DNA from: Clostridiaceae bacterium HFYG-1003
GTDB taxonomy: Bacteria; Bacillota; Clostridia; Clostridiales; Clostridiaceae
Assembly (NCBI GenBank): GCA_024579835.1
Contig: CP102060.1
Location: forward strand, 2,579,558-2,643,557
Direction: 5' to 3'
Length of the DNA: 64,000 nt
The translations under genes and the position numbers were made by a program. Each line of letters opens with the position of its first letter. The first letter of the stretch is position 1. Of this stretch, positions 8,924 to 17,735 are shown piece after piece. Under the pieces are notes generated by a model. That model saw only the letters and a program-made list of their open reading frames with translations, was not told where the DNA came from and made no database searches.

Positions 8924-9688
8924 CTACTTGTTCTTATGGTAGAGAATCCTCAGTCCGTCCATGAGCATGTTTTCATCATGGATCAGGTGCTTACGGCAAT
9001 AGGGAAGCACCATGCCGGCCAGTCCGCCGGTGATGATCGGTGTAACGGGCTCGCCCAGCTCCGATTCAATCCGTTCAATCAGACCGTCAATCATGGCGGC
9101 ATTGCCATGAATCAGACCGGACTGAATGCAGCTGACGGTATCCGTGGCAATCAGCCTGTCCGGGGACTGAATATTAATCGCGGGAAGCTGTGCCGCGTTG
9201 GCGGAGAGGGCATCCACCGAAACGCGCAGTCCGGGAATGATCATTCCGCCGCGGTAGTTGCCCTGCTTGTCTATGACGGAAGCGGTGGTCGCTGTCCCCA
9301 GGTCGAAAATCACAATGGGCTTGGGATATTTGGCGATGGCCGCTACGGCGTCCACTACCAGATCGCTGCCAAGCTTGGAAGGATCCTTGATCAGGATGTT
9401 AAGTCCGGTTTTGATGCCGGAGCCTACAATGATCAGTTCCTTGCCGATCAGTTTGCGGATGGCGCTGCTGATCACCGTCTTCAGGTGCGGCACCACGGAG
9501 GACATGATGCCCCCCTCCAGCTCCGCCAGCGGAATCTGATGAAAATGCATCAAATTATGGATGATCAGGACATACTCATCATCCGTTTTGAGAAGATCAC
9601 TGGCAATGCGCGCGGTCAGGCAAAGCTCCTGTTCGCGGTAGATCCCCAGAACGATATTCGTATTGCCGATGTCGATGGCTAAAAACAT
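8924..9688 (-). CDS. coaX: type III pantothenate kinase
   Basis: A 254-residue CoaX-family protein of the ASKHA fold. The N-terminal phosphate-1 motif is AIDIGNTNIVLG (residues 4-15), the middle motif is LGSDLVVDAVAAI, then FDLGTATTASVID (catalytic Asp region) and PGLRVSVDAL, with the C-terminal IITGGLAG. It phosphorylates pantothenate to 4'-phosphopantothenate, the first step of CoA synthesis, without CoA feedback and with a monovalent-cation requirement. It lies 16 bases after the panT-like gene on the same strand, so uptake and phosphorylation of pantothenate are encoded together. CoA demand fits the CoA-dependent thiolase of the ornithine pathway. The start is supported by GCGAGGATTCACC. 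Confidence 0.96.
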   Translation of the reverse strand: MFLAIDIGNTNIVLGIYREQELCLTARIASDLLKTDDEYVLIIHNLMHFHQIPLAELEGGIMSSVVPHLKTVISSAIRKLIGKELIIVGSGIKTGLNILIKDPSKLGSDLVVDAVAAIAKYPKPIVIFDLGTATTASVIDKQGNYRGGMIIPGLRVSVDALSANAAQLPAINIQSPDRLIATDTVSCIQSGLIHGNAAMIDGLIERIESELGEPVTPIITGGLAGMVLPYCRKHLIHDENMLMDGLRILYHKNK

Positions 9689-9704
9689 GGTGAATCCTCG
9701 CTTC

Positions 9705-10379
9705 TTATGCTTCCGTCGTAATCGGGAAGAGTCTGGTGTATCGGAGCAGCGGCAGGCAGACGGCAGCGGTCAGAACGCCCGCGATCAGGGCTTCGATCAG
9801 GCCGTTGGTGGTTACAACGCCCAGGATGGCATACAGCACCTGACTGGCCGACAAGCCCTTTACGGCGGCATACTCATTGCGGAACATCCGATCGATGAAG
9901 CCAAGCACGAATACCGTGTTGGTCATGGAGCCCAGGATTCCGCTGATCGTCAGCTGAAGGGGTTGATTGAGTTTGCCGTGAAAGAACCGCTTGAAGAAAG
10001 CCGCTGACATCCAGGGAACGATCCCCACCAGGATTCGGGGGATAAAACACACAGCCAGGGCCAGGATACTGCCCTGGTTCTTTCCCGGGAGCGGAATCAA
10101 CGGAGAAAAGGCGAACGACAGCAGACTCGGGCTCATCGTGTTCATGATCAGACTGGTCAGACCGAAAAAGAATCCAAGAATGGCTCCTTTCTTGGGACCG
10201 AGCAGCAGAGAACCCATGATGACCGGTACATGGACAATGGTTGCCTTGATCAAAGGCAGGTGGATGTAGCCCAACGGCGAAAAGGCCAGAAGAAAGATGA
10301 TTGCAGTGAATGATGCGAGGAGCACCATGTCGTGGATCGACCCGTTTCTTCCGTGGGACAAGCTTCTTGTGGTATTCAT
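9705..10379 (-). CDS. ECF transporter S component, probably pantothenate (PanT-like)
   Basis: A membrane protein of about 224 residues with some six hydrophobic segments. The N-terminal portion, with LGYIHLPLIKATIVHVPVI, matches the ECF S-component signature of the PanT group. S components bind vitamins and associate with a shared energising module (EcfA, EcfA', EcfT), which is not in this window. The position directly upstream of coaX and divergent from coaBC strongly suggests that pantothenate is the substrate. The start at 10379 was chosen over 10403 because GGAGGTAAAA immediately precedes that ATG. The family is clear; the substrate is inferred from context. Confidence 0.85.
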   Translation of the reverse strand: MNTTRSLSHGRNGSIHDMVLLASFTAIIFLLAFSPLGYIHLPLIKATIVHVPVIMGSLLLGPKKGAILGFFFGLTSLIMNTMSPSLLSFAFSPLIPLPGKNQGSILALAVCFIPRILVGIVPWMSAAFFKRFFHGKLNQPLQLTISGILGSMTNTVFVLGFIDRMFRNEYAAVKGLSASQVLYAILGVVTTNGLIEALIAGVLTAAVCLPLLRYTRLFPITTEA

Positions 10380-10533
10380 TTTTACCTCCTGCTGCCATTT
10401 CAAAGAATATGGCGCAATGAAAATTTATTTTGTTTCCAATGCATATCTTCTGCCTCCCCTTGGGTAAAGCGAACCATGCGAAACAATAAAATTATAAGTT
10501 CGCTGAATCGTGAATGCAATCGGAACTAAAAAG

Positions 10534-10562
10534 TTTACAATAACTGAGCGGTTTACTATACT
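10534..10562 (+). promoter_or_regulatory. sigma-A promoter for coaBC
   Basis: TTTACA at 10534-10539 and TATACT at 10557-10562 are separated by exactly 17 bases and lie 36 bases before the coaBC start codon. Both boxes are near consensus. Confidence 0.75.
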
Positions 10563-10597
10563 GAGAATGAAAAAAACCAAGAATTGAGGCGCAAGAA

Positions 10598-11821
10598 ATG
10601 CTAAATGGAAAAACAGTCCTGCTGGGCATCACCGGCGGAATCGCAGCATACAAAATCCCGAACCTGGTTTCAGCCCTGGTCAAGCAGCATTGCAATGTCC
10701 AGGTCGTCATGACGGAAAACGCCACCCAGTTTATTACTCCCCTGACCTTTGAGGCGTTAACCAGCCGGAAGACACTGGTACATACCTTTGACCGCAACAT
10801 TGACTACAAGATCGGCCATATCTCTCTGGCGGATGAAGCAGACCTGGTCTTTATCGCTCCCGCCACGGCCAATGTCATTGCCAAGCTGGCCCACGGGCTG
10901 GCGGATGACATGCTGACCACTACGGTACTGGCCTGCGACTGCCCGAAAATCATTGTGCCGGCCATGAATACCAGAATGTACCTCAATCAGGCCACCCAGG
11001 ACAATCTGGAAAAACTCAGACAGTACGGCTGGCAGATGATTGAGCCCTGCTCCGGACGCCTGGCCTGCGGAGTGGAAGGTCCCGGAAAAATGCCGGAGCC
11101 AAACTTTTTGCTGGAAGTAATTCTGCACGAGCTGTCTCACGAAAAGGACATGGTCGGTAAAAAAGTCCTGGTGACAGCCGGCCCCACCCAGGAATCCCTG
11201 GACCCCGTCCGCTACCTGACCAACCATTCCACCGGCAAGATGGGCTATGCCATCGCTCAGGCCGCTGCCGCGCGCGGCGCCCAGGTCACCCTGGTCTCCG
11301 GTCCAACCAATCTTCCTCGACCCTACCGGGTCGAAGTCATTGATGTGGTCACTGCAGAGGAAATGTTCCGGGAAGTGACCCGATGCAGCACCTCTCAGGA
11401 CATCATCATCAAGGCCGCCGCAGTGGCAGATTACCGCCCCGCCCGCATTGCCCATGACAAGATGAAGAAGGGCGAAGGCGAACTCTCCATCCCGCTGGAA
11501 CGCACCCAGGATATCCTGGCCTATCTGGGAGCACACCGGACACCGAATCAGTTCCTGTGCGGCTTCTCCATGGAAACGACCAACGTCCTGGAGAACTCCC
11601 GGGCCAAGCTCTTGCGCAAGAACATCGACATGATCGCAGCCAACAGCCTGCGGGAAGCCGGAGCCGGCTTTGCCGGCGATACCAACCGCCTGATCCTGAT
11701 CACCCGGGACGGCGATACCCCCCTGCCCCTGGTCTCAAAAACCGAAGCCGCCCATCTGCTCCTGGATCACATCCTGAACCGGCACCAGCCAGGCACGGAA
11801 ATCAACTCAAAATCTATCTAG
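10598..11821 (+). CDS. coaBC: bifunctional phosphopantothenoylcysteine decarboxylase / phosphopantothenate-cysteine ligase
   Basis: A 407-residue fusion. The N-terminal CoaC flavoprotein half starts LLGITGGIAAYK, has the substrate clamp motif PAMNTRMY and the catalytic Cys in RLACGVEGPGKMPEP. The C-terminal CoaB half starts VLVTAGPTQESLDPVRYLTN and contains the STGKMGYA and DKMKKGEGE motifs that bind CTP and the acyl-cytidylate. The enzyme converts 4'-phosphopantothenate and cysteine to 4'-phosphopantetheine in two steps. It is divergently transcribed from panT-coaX, giving one CoA-synthesis locus. The start has a GAGGCG Shine-Dalgarno. Its C-terminus is followed within 40 bases by an IS630 remnant, which marks the left edge of the decayed region. 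Confidence 0.97.
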   Translation: MLNGKTVLLGITGGIAAYKIPNLVSALVKQHCNVQVVMTENATQFITPLTFEALTSRKTLVHTFDRNIDYKIGHISLADEADLVFIAPATANVIAKLAHGLADDMLTTTVLACDCPKIIVPAMNTRMYLNQATQDNLEKLRQYGWQMIEPCSGRLACGVEGPGKMPEPNFLLEVILHELSHEKDMVGKKVLVTAGPTQESLDPVRYLTNHSTGKMGYAIAQAAAARGAQVTLVSGPTNLPRPYRVEVIDVVTAEEMFREVTRCSTSQDIIIKAAAVADYRPARIAHDKMKKGEGELSIPLERTQDILAYLGAHRTPNQFLCGFSMETTNVLENSRAKLLRKNIDMIAANSLREAGAGFAGDTNRLILITRDGDTPLPLVSKTEAAHLLLDHILNRHQPGTEINSKSI

Positions 11822-11859
11822 CACCTTGTAACACGTAAAAAATACACTATAATCTCATA

Positions 11860-12235
11860 TTCTGAGAAACTGACTTGGATTTTACTGGAGGAAGACTATA
11901 CGGATTGTGAAAAAGTGGTACTTGTGATGATTTCTCTAAACATTCACAACCTTTCAGCTTTGAATGAACGGTTTCCGGCTGAGTCAACGATTTGAGATCC
12001 ATCATACTCTAAAGTTCGGAAGTTGGCTCAGCATTGCAGAAATAAAACTCAGCACACTAACAACTCAATGTCTCAATTTTATAATCCCGACGATGGAGAT
12101 GATGAATCAAGATGCTTGGGGTACTAAGCGGAATCCTAATCAGAAATCAGTAGTCTGGCATGCAATGTAACTTATGCACGTTCTTAGTTGAAGCAATTAT
12201 ACCCGGTTATTATTACAAATTAAGATCTTACAAGC
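11860..12235 (+). pseudogene. IS630-family transposase remnant (3' part)
   Basis: Translation in shifting + frames matches the C-terminal half of the intact IS630 transposase at 13220-13903. Recognisable pieces are ILLEEDY, DCEKVVLVM, FRLSQRFEIHHT, GSWLSIAEIKLS and NQKSVVW, ending in LYPVIITN-like codons near 12220. The sequence after the stop, through AAATTAAGAT to CTAG at 12235-12238, also parallels the end of the intact element, so the right terminus is preserved. The left part is missing and there are several stops and indels. It is non-functional. Confidence 0.85.
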
Positions 12236-12350
12236 TAGTAGTTATAGGCGAATAATAACAACATCAAGGTGTTGAAGCGTATCACCTATGGGTATAGATT
12301 TTTTTGTGCTAGGATTCTTCTAGTGTATGATCGGAAAATCATATTCCCGT

Positions 12351-12393
12351 AAAAAAAACAATCAGTCGAAACCATAATTGATTACGACTGATT
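12351..12393 (-). terminator. rho-independent terminator of the minus-strand lipoprotein gene
   Basis: The inverted repeat AATCAGTCG (12360-12368) with its complement at 12385-12393 is followed on the minus strand by GTTTTTTTT. It lies 56 bases after the stop of the lipoprotein gene. The remaining spacer 12236-12350 shows no gene; see the findings for a 15-base match to the disrupted lipoprotein gene. Confidence 0.75.
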
Positions 12394-12448
12394 CTCGCTT
12401 GATTATTCTATTTTTCGCTTACCCACACTATTTGTTAAAGAGTCGGTT

Positions 12449-12853
12449 TTAATAGTCTATGTCAACGATTTTCTCTTGTTTTGCTTTGTCATTATTTGAT
12501 GTCGATACAGTTATTTTATATTCACCTTTTGGGATAGATTCGCCCTGCTTAGAAAATGGCTCAGACATATAGATTCCATCTTTTACTGTATCTTTGCTGG
12601 ATGCAATGAAATCATTTTTCTCACTAATTACCGATATGATTACTTCTTCTCCATCAGGTAAATCAGTTTTCCCAACAATAGTCATGTGAGTTTGCCCGCC
12701 ATAAGGGTTATTGAATTCAACCTCAATATCGATAGTGTACTGTGTTTTGCTAGATTTTAATCCATCCTCAAATCCTTGTTTAAAACTACTACATCCAATT
12801 AATGTCGTGGAAATTGAAAAAACCAATAAAATCAGTAAAAAAAATCTTTTCAT
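12449..12853 (-). CDS. small secreted lipoprotein of unknown function
   Basis: A 134-residue protein with a short positive N-terminus, a hydrophobic core and the lipobox LIGC (about residues 18-21), so it should be lipid-anchored outside the membrane. The mature part reads like a single beta-rich domain (TQYTIDIEVEF, TIVGKTDLPDGEEVIISV, GEYKITVS), suggesting an Ig-like or FixH/BsuPI-like fold. Its first mature residues, CSSFKQGFEDGLK, resemble those of the divergent disrupted lipoprotein (CTSLNQGVEVGIK), hinting at shared origin. The gene is AT-rich and has its own terminator. Function not recognised. Confidence 0.75.
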   Translation of the reverse strand: MKRFFLLILLVFSISTTLIGCSSFKQGFEDGLKSSKTQYTIDIEVEFNNPYGGQTHMTIVGKTDLPDGEEVIISVISEKNDFIASSKDTVKDGIYMSEPFSKQGESIPKGEYKITVSTSNNDKAKQEKIVDIDY

Positions 12854-13219
12854 ATCATAACCCCTCCCAATTGATTGTACATTATCTTATTATGTTTGTC
12901 TAATCACAAATATATGATTAAATCTTTGGTGTTATATATTATTGACATGCCCAAAATCCATTTTAATAACACGATTAATACTCATGAATACGAGTACATA
13001 CTTATGTTTGGTCGAGAGATCCATCCAGTTGTCTTAACATGTTTTCAATTTACTAAAAAAATTCCGACTTCAATTAGGTTCTTAGTTAGACAGTTCTAGA
13101 AACTTATTATACAATAATTAGAAAAAGGAGATAGAAAATGAAAAAATTCGTGTTATCGTTTTTATTGCTTTTGTCTATTTCTTCTTCGCTAAGTAGCTGT
13201 ACTAGTATCCTGTAACATC

Positions 13220-13903
13220 TTAATTTGTAATGATCACTGGGTATAAATGTTTCAATTTACAACGTGCATCTGTAACATCGAATTGCCAGTCTACTGACTT
13301 TTGATTGTAGTTCCGCTTTGTAGCCCAAGACTTCACCTCTCGATCCATCATCTCAATTGACGAGATTCTTCGATTGAGACATTGAGTTGATAAAGCACTA
13401 AGTTCTATTTCGGCTATATTGAGCCAGCTTCCATGTTTTGGAGTATGATGGATCTCCAGTCGTTGACTCAGGCGGAACGCATGAGCTGGCGGAAACCGTT
13501 CATACAACGCTGAAATGTTGTGGGTGTTGAGATTATCCATCACAAGTATGACCTTCTCACAGTCCGGATAATCTTCTTCCAAAAGAATCCGAACCTGTTC
13601 CGCCCAATCCTGCTTGGTACGACGTTCCGATGCATCACATCGCCGCCAGCCACCTAAAGGTTCAGTAAAAAGGAACAGGCTGCAAGTCCCTTTGCGAATA
13701 TACTCGTTATCTTCCTTGCGGACATACCCAGGTGATGCCGGAATAGGCTTTCTGGCCTCATCCAGCAGCTGGCAAGGCTTTTCATCCATGCAAATGACTG
13801 GAATAGATGGATTGAAAGGGCGAGTGTATACTGCCAGAACGTCTTCCATGCAAGCGACAAACGCAGCATTTTGATCGGCAGGAATGCACCAACACTTCTT
13901 CAA
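13220..13903 (-). CDS. IS630-family transposase, DDE catalytic part (OrfB)
   Basis: 227 residues in the frame -1 to OrfA. The three catalytic acidic residues are visible in [10 protein letters not shown] (first Asp), [12 protein letters not shown] (second Asp) and [12 protein letters not shown] (Glu). This is the DDE/DDD RNase-H fold of IS630 transposases. A separate start would have to be a TTG at 13903, so production as a frameshift fusion with OrfA is more likely. All catalytic residues are present and there are no internal stops, so the element may still move. Confidence 0.92.
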   Translation of the reverse strand: MKKCWCIPADQNAAFVACMEDVLAVYTRPFNPSIPVICMDEKPCQLLDEARKPIPASPGYVRKEDNEYIRKGTCSLFLFTEPLGGWRRCDASERRTKQDWAEQVRILLEEDYPDCEKVILVMDNLNTHNISALYERFPPAHAFRLSQRLEIHHTPKHGSWLNIAEIELSALSTQCLNRRISSIEMMDREVKSWATKRNYNQKSVDWQFDVTDARCKLKHLYPVIITN

Positions 13904-14361
13904 ATGAGGTTGAAATTCGTTTTTTTTAGGATCCTACCCACCGACGTATGAGAAATGGTTGGGACAATCTCCAACTTGACTGCTTCCTCTGCAACCAAGC
14001 GTAAAGTCCACCGCTCAAACCCTGGAGGTGGATTGCTGCAACAGATGGCAATAATTCTGGCTTCGACGTCTCCAGTAAGTTTAGGATCAATAGGTGGCTT
14101 TGTCCGTTTCTTTCGATCGAGCGCAGCTTCTAACCCCTGTGTAGCATAGGTTTTTCGAACTGTTTGGACCGTTTGCCGGTGCACATGAAAGCGCTCGGCA
14201 ATCACCGGAGAACTGGCTTGGTTTGGATTATTCATGTCTGCAGCCAAGAGAATATTAGCGTGAAGAATTCGTTTCGCGGTTGCTTTTCCTTTATTGACAA
14301 TATTTAGGAGTTTCACCCGCTCTTTCTCACTTAGGTCAACAACATAGGATACTTTAGGCAT
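13900..14361 (-). CDS. IS630-family transposase, DNA-binding part (OrfA)
   Basis: 153 residues, starting [11 protein letters not shown] with a GGAGGTGAGAGT region upstream. It contains the helix-turn-helix domains used to bind the inverted repeats: [14 protein letters not shown] and then [20 protein letters not shown]. The C-terminal end LKKTNF is the normal junction; shifting -1 in the A-run continues as [13 protein letters not shown] into OrfB, which restores the typical family sequence. Confidence 0.9.
   Translation of the reverse strand: MPKVSYVVDLSEKERVKLLNIVNKGKATAKRILHANILLAADMNNPNQASSPVIAERFHVHRQTVQTVRKTYATQGLEAALDRKKRTKPPIDPKLTGDVEARIIAICCSNPPPGFERWTLRLVAEEAVKLEIVPTISHTSVGRILKKTNFNLI
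13919..13928 (-). other. programmed -1 frameshift site between OrfA and OrfB
   Basis: Eight A residues followed by C on the minus strand (T-run at 13920-13927) give the slippery heptamer A-AAA-AAC. The shift joins the two ORFs into one full-length transposase, as seen in many IS630 elements. Seen in sequence; the programmed nature is inferred. Confidence 0.7.
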
Positions 14362-15412
14362 ACTCTCACCTCCTACTTATAGGATATCAGAATATGCTAT
14401 TATAGTATAGTTTTAAATGTTACAATGTACTAGTTTAAATCAAGGTGTTGAAGTTGGAATTAAAACACCTAGCTCCAAGTCCGTGACAACAGCTTCAGCT
14501 CTTTTCGGGAATATCTTATCTGATGAGATATTAAGAAAGGACTTTATTAAAGCCCTTGAAGCAATTCAAATACCTCAAGCAGAAGTAAAAGAATTGAAAA
14601 AAATGGACGACTGGATTGGAGGATCGCGCTATTCATTCATTTATAAGGGTATGTATTTTCTAGTATATGCCACTATGGATTCATCCATTGAATCAATTAA
14701 ATACGGTTTAGAAGCAGAGTTGTACAAAAAAAATTATGAGCCATTTAGTGTATCCGACTATTATTTTGATGATTCGCTGTACTCAACCCTGAAGATAACA
14801 GCTGAAGAAAAAGTTCAGTCAACATTAAATTATCCTAGCACTGCTAAATTCTCTTGGACCGATTGGGAACGATCAAGAGATCATGATTTATACTCTCTTT
14901 CTAATTCTGTTAAAGCAAAAAATGCTTTCGGGGTTGAAGAAGAAATCCAATTCTATTTAACTTATCATATTCAAAATGACAAAGCTAAATTGGTATACTT
15001 TGAAATGAATGGTTCAACAGTCGTTGATAAACTCGATACTGTGAAAATTCCGAAAAGAAAAAAACTAGGAAGTGTAGAGTCGACAGACCCCTCAACTGCT
15101 AACATGATAGTATTGATTGATGGCGAAAAAGGAAAGTACGGTAAACATGTTACCATCAACGGAGAAAAATATATTCATTATTACATACCAAAAGGTACAT
15201 ATCTTGTAACGAATCAAAGCAATATTTGTAAAGTATATGTTGCAAAGAATAAATTGTTCACAAATTCAGACGGATATAAGGAAAGTAAAATTGTCAAAAC
15301 TGTGGCATTTACAGCCAATGGCCAGTCGGATGAAATCACAATAAAGTCCGATGAGCATATTATTTTGACAGTTTATGCACGTGTAACCCTGGAAAAACAA
15401 TAGGTCAATATT

Positions 15413-15440
15413 CAGAAAAGAGCCTTTGGGCTCTTTTCTG
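15413..15440 (+). terminator. rho-independent terminator of the disrupted lipoprotein gene
   Basis: A perfect 12-bp stem, CAGAAAAGAGCC with its complement, and a four-base loop lie 10 bases after the stop at 15403. A short T-rich stretch follows. Confidence 0.75.
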
Positions 15441-15517
15441 TTAAAAGGATATGGATCCCCAAGTAATCCTTCGGTTAAGGGCCATATATTTCCCGATCAT
15501 AAAAACTAACTTTCTAC

Positions 15518-15880
15518 TTATACTGAATGATAGGTCAAGAACCATCGTAGCCACTGCGCCACCGACTTATTTGGTGGATTTTTCTCTATTAAATATAAGG
15601 TGTCCTGCAGGGTCTGTACGAATGCTGATAATATCCATCTAACAGCGATTGATCGGCTGTCCGCCATATGGGTCAGCTTATGCTCCAAGCTGAGCTTCAT
15701 GATTCCTTTGGCCGAGGGAGACATATCCTTGAATCCTTGAATGAAGGAAACTACGATGAAACCCATGCCTTCAATGTTCTGAACCACTGGACTGCGCCCA
15801 CCGGTCAAATGCGATTTCCTAGATTTTATACTTCTCATAGAGTTTTCGATGAGAGCATCTTGGAAATGTTCATAGCGATG
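15518..15880 (-). pseudogene. degenerate ORF, possibly transposase C-terminal relic
   Basis: The minus strand is open for 106 codons from 15838. The peptide around ALIENSMRSIKSRKSHL, read slightly upstream, weakly recalls the C-terminal ENxIRP...GRKNWLF block of IS66-type transposases, but the match is poor and there is no Shine-Dalgarno. The rest of 15441-16040 shows no gene. I regard this as a decayed mobile-element fragment of uncertain family. Confidence 0.25.
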
Positions 15881-16040
15881 GCCTCTACCAAAAGCACAAA
15901 ATCCATAGAGCTACATATTACGATTTTCATTTGATTCCACGTGCACCCCAAGTAAGTATTTGAATTCAATGACAAAGACCGTCCTGTAAGCGACTATGAA
16001 GTATTTCCGAGTATCAAATCTTTCTAACACATAGGAGTAC

Positions 16041-16155
16041 CTAGTAAAAATTTCAATTTGTATATTAATAACCGGGTATAGATACTTCAACTTACACCTT
16101 GAATCGTTACTTCAATTTTTCATTCCACTGATTTCTTTTAATGATTCCGCATAGT
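16041..16155 (-). pseudogene. IS630-family terminal fragment (third copy)
   Basis: The sequence from CTAGTA at 16041 to about 16150 aligns with 13202-13320 of the intact element: the AATTTGTA region, CCGGGTATAGATACTTCAA and the CCACTGATTTCTTTTAATGATTCCGC block corresponding to NQKSVDWQF codons. Only about 115 bp remain, with several substitutions and small indels. It is in the same orientation as the intact element. Confidence 0.75.
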
Positions 16156-16298
16156 TGCCGGCCTAGATGAGGCTCATGACCGTGCCAATGGCTTATCAGC
16201 CCGGACTTGGCCTTCGTCAAGCACATAGATCAGATTTGAGAGAACGATTCCAGTCCACTGTCGGAGAAGGCACGACCGCTGATAGCTCTTTATTATAG

Positions 16299-16336
16299 AA
16301 GCACCAACAGCTGTTCAACAACCGCTTTTGGTGCTT
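16299..16336 (+). terminator. terminator-like hairpin
   Basis: AAGCACCAA at 16299-16307 pairs with TTGGTGCTT at 16328-16336 and is followed by TTATACTTTTT. No gene I can support ends just upstream, so it may belong to the decayed region. The bases 16156-16298 contain nothing recognisable. Confidence 0.5.
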
Positions 16337-16491
16337 TTATACTTTTTATGCCTAACTTGTCAATGAACAATCCTTCTTCCCAGTACCTACACTGCATACT
16401 GGAAGAGATAGACTAACATGATATTCTCCGGTCTATTAAATATAATTATATTATCGAAAAGTTATTTTCCGTGATACATCGTTAATTTTTC

Positions 16492-16539
16492 TAATCAACG
16501 AATAATTTTCAGAATTCATCGAAATTATTCGTATTGACT
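16492..16539 (+). promoter_or_regulatory. operator palindrome and -35 region of the ABC importer operon
   Basis: CGAATAATTT (16499-16508) and AAATTATTCG (16522-16531) form a perfect 10-bp palindrome with a 13-base spacer, immediately followed by TTGACT at 16534-16539. The overlapping TAATCAACGAATA (16492-16504) is the inverse of the 13-mer upstream of the flavoprotein gene at 1003-1015. A regulator binding here would occlude or assist the promoter. The -10 box is not clear. Confidence 0.5.
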
Positions 16540-16593
16540 GATTGTACTAGATATATTTCGCGGAATGATTTATGATGTTTTAGTAATTAAATC

Positions 16594-16617
16594 TTCTCGG
16601 ACCTCATGATCCGAGAA
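16594..16617 (+). promoter_or_regulatory. leader hairpin of the ABC importer operon
   Basis: TTCTCGGA and TCCGAGAA form a perfect 8-bp stem with an 8-base loop in the untranslated leader, 38 bases before the start codon. It is followed by an AT-rich stretch and may act as an attenuator or stabiliser. No known riboswitch fold was recognised. Confidence 0.4.
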
Positions 16618-16655
16618 TTTGAATTTATAAAAAAGTGTAATCTGGAGGTATTTTC

Positions 16656-17723
16656 ATGAAAAAAATGACAAATCTTCTGCTGGCAGCTGCTCTGGCTCTG
16701 CCCCTGCTGGCTGCCTGCAGCCCGGCAACCGGCGGATCGACAACGGCTGGCACTGCTGCCGGAACCACCGCTCAGACTTCTGCAACGGACAAACCCTTTG
16801 CCGGAGAAACCCTGAGTGTCATGCTGGCTTACGGAAACGCCCAGCGTTCTTTTGAAAAATTCACGGAGAAGACCGGCATCAAGATCGAGTATTTGGAAAT
16901 CTCGACCGGCAAGGCGCTGGCGCAGATGCAGGCGGAAGGCGGCAAGACCACTTCAGACGTCTGGTTCGGCGGCGGCGTTGACAGCTATCTGGCGGCAAAG
17001 GACTTAGGCTACCTGGAAAAGTACGTTTCTCCCGAAGCGGCAGCCGTTGACCCTCAGTTCAAGGACGCCGAAGGCTACTGGACGGGACTGGCACTGGTAC
17101 CCGCCGGATTCCTGGTCAACAACGATGTACTGAAGGAAAAAGGCCTGGAAGCACCCAAGACCTGGGCGGATCTGGCCGATCCCAAGTATAAGGGTGAAAT
17201 CATCATGGCGGATCCCGCCATCTCCGGAACTCAGTACGCGATCCTGGCCGGCCTGATTCAGGCAATGGGCGAGGAAGCAGGCTGGGATCTGTGGACCAAG
17301 ATCGATGCTAATATCGAAGTCTATGCCAAGGGCGGCGGCGAGCCGGCACCAAAAACCGGAGCCGGTGAATACGCCATCGGAGTTCTGGCTCTGACCGGCG
17401 GAACCTATGAACTGACTTCCCAGTACCCGGTCTCCGTCATCGCTCCCTCCGACTACATCCCCTGGACTCCGGCACCGATTGGAATCTTCGCCAGCTCCAC
17501 CAAAAAGGAAGCGGCCAAGGTTCTGGTGGACTACATGCTTTCCAAGGAAGGCCAGGAAGAACTGCTCAAGGCTGATGCCCGCATCATGACCCATAAGGAT
17601 GTAGCGATTCCGGATGTCATGAAGGACATCGACACCAACAAGCTCGTCAAGCAGGACATCACCCTGTTTGGTTCCCAGAGAGAGGCGCTCCTTGCCAAGT
17701 GGACTGCCCTTGTGGAAAAATAG
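16656..17723 (+). CDS. ABC transporter substrate-binding lipoprotein (ferric-iron/AfuA-like family)
   Basis: A 355-residue extracellular binding protein with lipobox LLAAC (about residues 17-21) and a Thr/Ala-rich linker. The mature part starts ETLSVMLAYGN and has TTSDVWFGGG, YWTGLALVPAGFLVNND, PKTWADLADPKYKGEI and AISGTQY, typical of the family-1 (iron / 2-aminoethylphosphonate / small anion) binding proteins. It is first in a three-gene operon with a fused permease and an ATPase. The ligand is not readable: no phosphonate or siderophore genes are near, so ferric iron or an anion are both possible. The start has a CTGGAGG Shine-Dalgarno. Confidence 0.88.
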   Translation: MKKMTNLLLAAALALPLLAACSPATGGSTTAGTAAGTTAQTSATDKPFAGETLSVMLAYGNAQRSFEKFTEKTGIKIEYLEISTGKALAQMQAEGGKTTSDVWFGGGVDSYLAAKDLGYLEKYVSPEAAAVDPQFKDAEGYWTGLALVPAGFLVNNDVLKEKGLEAPKTWADLADPKYKGEIIMADPAISGTQYAILAGLIQAMGEEAGWDLWTKIDANIEVYAKGGGEPAPKTGAGEYAIGVLALTGGTYELTSQYPVSVIAPSDYIPWTPAPIGIFASSTKKEAAKVLVDYMLSKEGQEELLKADARIMTHKDVAIPDVMKDIDTNKLVKQDITLFGSQREALLAKWTALVEK

Positions 17724-17735
17724 AATAAAAAATAG

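Larger units (their letters stand above)
13205..14430 (-). mobile_element. intact IS630-family insertion sequence, 1,226 bp
   Basis: The element lies in a CTAG target with TA duplicated on both sides (13203-13204 and 14431-14432), the expected behaviour of the IS630/Tc1-mariner superfamily. Terminal inverted repeats are imperfect: GTATCCTGTAACAT at one end and GTACATTGTAACAT at the other. It carries two overlapping ORFs on the minus strand with a -1 frameshift signal between them. The insertion splits a lipoprotein gene cleanly, which suggests a fairly recent event. Confidence 0.93.
13138..15403 (+). pseudogene. lipoprotein gene interrupted by an IS630-family element
   Basis: The 5' piece, 13138-13204, has a Shine-Dalgarno AAAGGAG and encodes a complete lipoprotein signal ending LSSC-TS. 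The 3' piece, 14433-15403, continues exactly in frame (LNQGVEVGIKTP...) when the intervening 1,226-bp insertion and one TA are removed. The restored protein would be about 346 residues, with a mature region of unknown fold that includes a conserved-looking KRKKLGSVES segment and a C-terminal beta-rich domain. After insertion, the IS end supplies a new in-frame ATG at 14417, so an unsecreted C-terminal product of 328 residues could still be made. It does not carry a functional signal peptide. The gene is followed by a strong terminator at 15413-15440. Confidence 0.85.

Noticed and set aside
12875-13099. 74-codon + ORF in the divergent lipoprotein spacer
   Set aside because: Very AT-rich, no Shine-Dalgarno, and it lies in the space where the two divergent promoters should be.
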